NCBI RefSeq assembly: GCF_048128805.1
Contig: NC_136017.1
Location: 7,102,307 to 7,166,306 of the forward strand
Reading direction: 5' to 3'
Length of the DNA: 64,000 nt
Source: Centroberyx gerrardi
Lineage: Eukaryota > Chordata > Actinopteri > Beryciformes > Berycidae
Under the pieces are notes generated by a model that saw nothing but the letters and a program-made list of their open reading frames with translations, was not told the origin of the DNA and made no database searches. Position 1 is the first letter of the stretch. Each line of letters starts with the position of its first letter. Made by a program: the position numbers and the translations under genes. Positions 63,502 through 64,000 of this stretch are shown one piece after another.

Positions 63502-64000
63502 ATTGGGCTCTGAAACAAAAGGTCTTGTTAAGATTCAGTGCATGGTGACCAGTTTTTAGCAGCCACTCCATTGCCAAGGACGTGAAGTCAAATCGTTGAT
63601 TTTGATCTTTTAGGCCCAACAAGTCTATTCCAGATTGGTCCAGACTGATCTCATCGTCCCTCCGCCTCTATGGATGCTGCACAGTAATTGCTAGGATTAC
63701 AGCGTTTTCTCATGAAGGACTTTAAGTGTGTGAAGGACTGCGCCGCTTTAACCCCGTCCCCTGTCCCGCCTGGTCTCAAGCAATCCAAAATAATGCATAT
63801 TCTGTGATTATCCACAACACAGTCGCTCTCTCCATTGTGCTCGCTCTGTATCTGTCTTCTGGTTTTCTCCGTTTTCTCTCTCTCTCTCTCTCTCATCTGC
63901 TGCCGTCCATCAACTTCCCACTCGATCCCCAGCACTGCAAATTGCCCCTAGTTATTACAATGATGTCACATTGCTGAGTCTTGCTTTACGGATCAACACG
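63502..64000. other. non-coding window end
   Basis: A short (TC)n tract at about 63,866-63,895. The neighbouring sequence at 63,690-63,960 is somewhat CpG-containing. No exon recognised. Confidence 0.4.

Overview
The window is nuclear DNA of a ray-finned fish (teleost); the species cannot be told from sequence alone. The evidence is a conserved vertebrate gene block with GT-AG introns of 0.1-2 kb, in the order CREB1 (+), METTL21A (-), CCNYL1 (+), FZD5 (-), which is the order of the human 2q33.3 block. Around it are many (CA)n tracts and fish-type MITE, hAT-like and LINE remnants. Layout: 1-9,040 is non-coding, full of (CA)n microsatellites, with two perfect RFX X-box motifs. 9,040-16,750 is creb1: CpG-rich 5' exon/promoter with CRE half-sites, seven coding exons encoding 316 aa, long 3' UTR. 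17,190-18,671 is mettl21a on the minus strand (three coding exons, 216 aa), tail-to-tail with creb1. 20,812-27,758 is ccnyl1 (ten coding exons, 341 aa), with a MITE ending about 90 bp before its start codon and a 35-bp minisatellite in intron 1. 30,579-32,330 is a single-coding-exon frizzled of the FZD5/8 type on the minus strand, with a probable non-coding 5' exon near 33.1-33.5 kb and a LINE fragment in the intron. About 2.6 kb upstream of it lies a dense SOX/octamer motif cluster (34.88-35.00 kb), a good enhancer candidate. 40,609-41,811 is an intronless odorant-receptor-like class A GPCR. The remainder, to 64,000, has no convincing host coding gene. It holds a rearranged non-LTR retrotransposon (42.8-44.5 kb), a decayed CCDC106-like fragment (about 47.6-48.1 kb), a long near-perfect hairpin (50.2 kb), a cluster of one foldback MITE family (56.5-60.1 kb), and several other DNA-transposon relics. 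Function: CREB1 is a cAMP/calcium-responsive bZIP activator and METTL21A is a lysine methyltransferase for Hsp70 chaperones. CCNYL1 is a membrane-tethered cyclin of the Cyclin Y type (CDK14/16 partner, LRP6 phosphorylation) and FZD5 is a Wnt receptor, so two neighbours act on the same Wnt receptor complex. The frizzled here keeps a canonical Wnt-binding domain but differs from the family at several intracellular Dishevelled-contact motifs and at its C-terminus; this is the most interesting protein-level observation. Gene assignments rest on my recall of the family sequences; no database search was possible.
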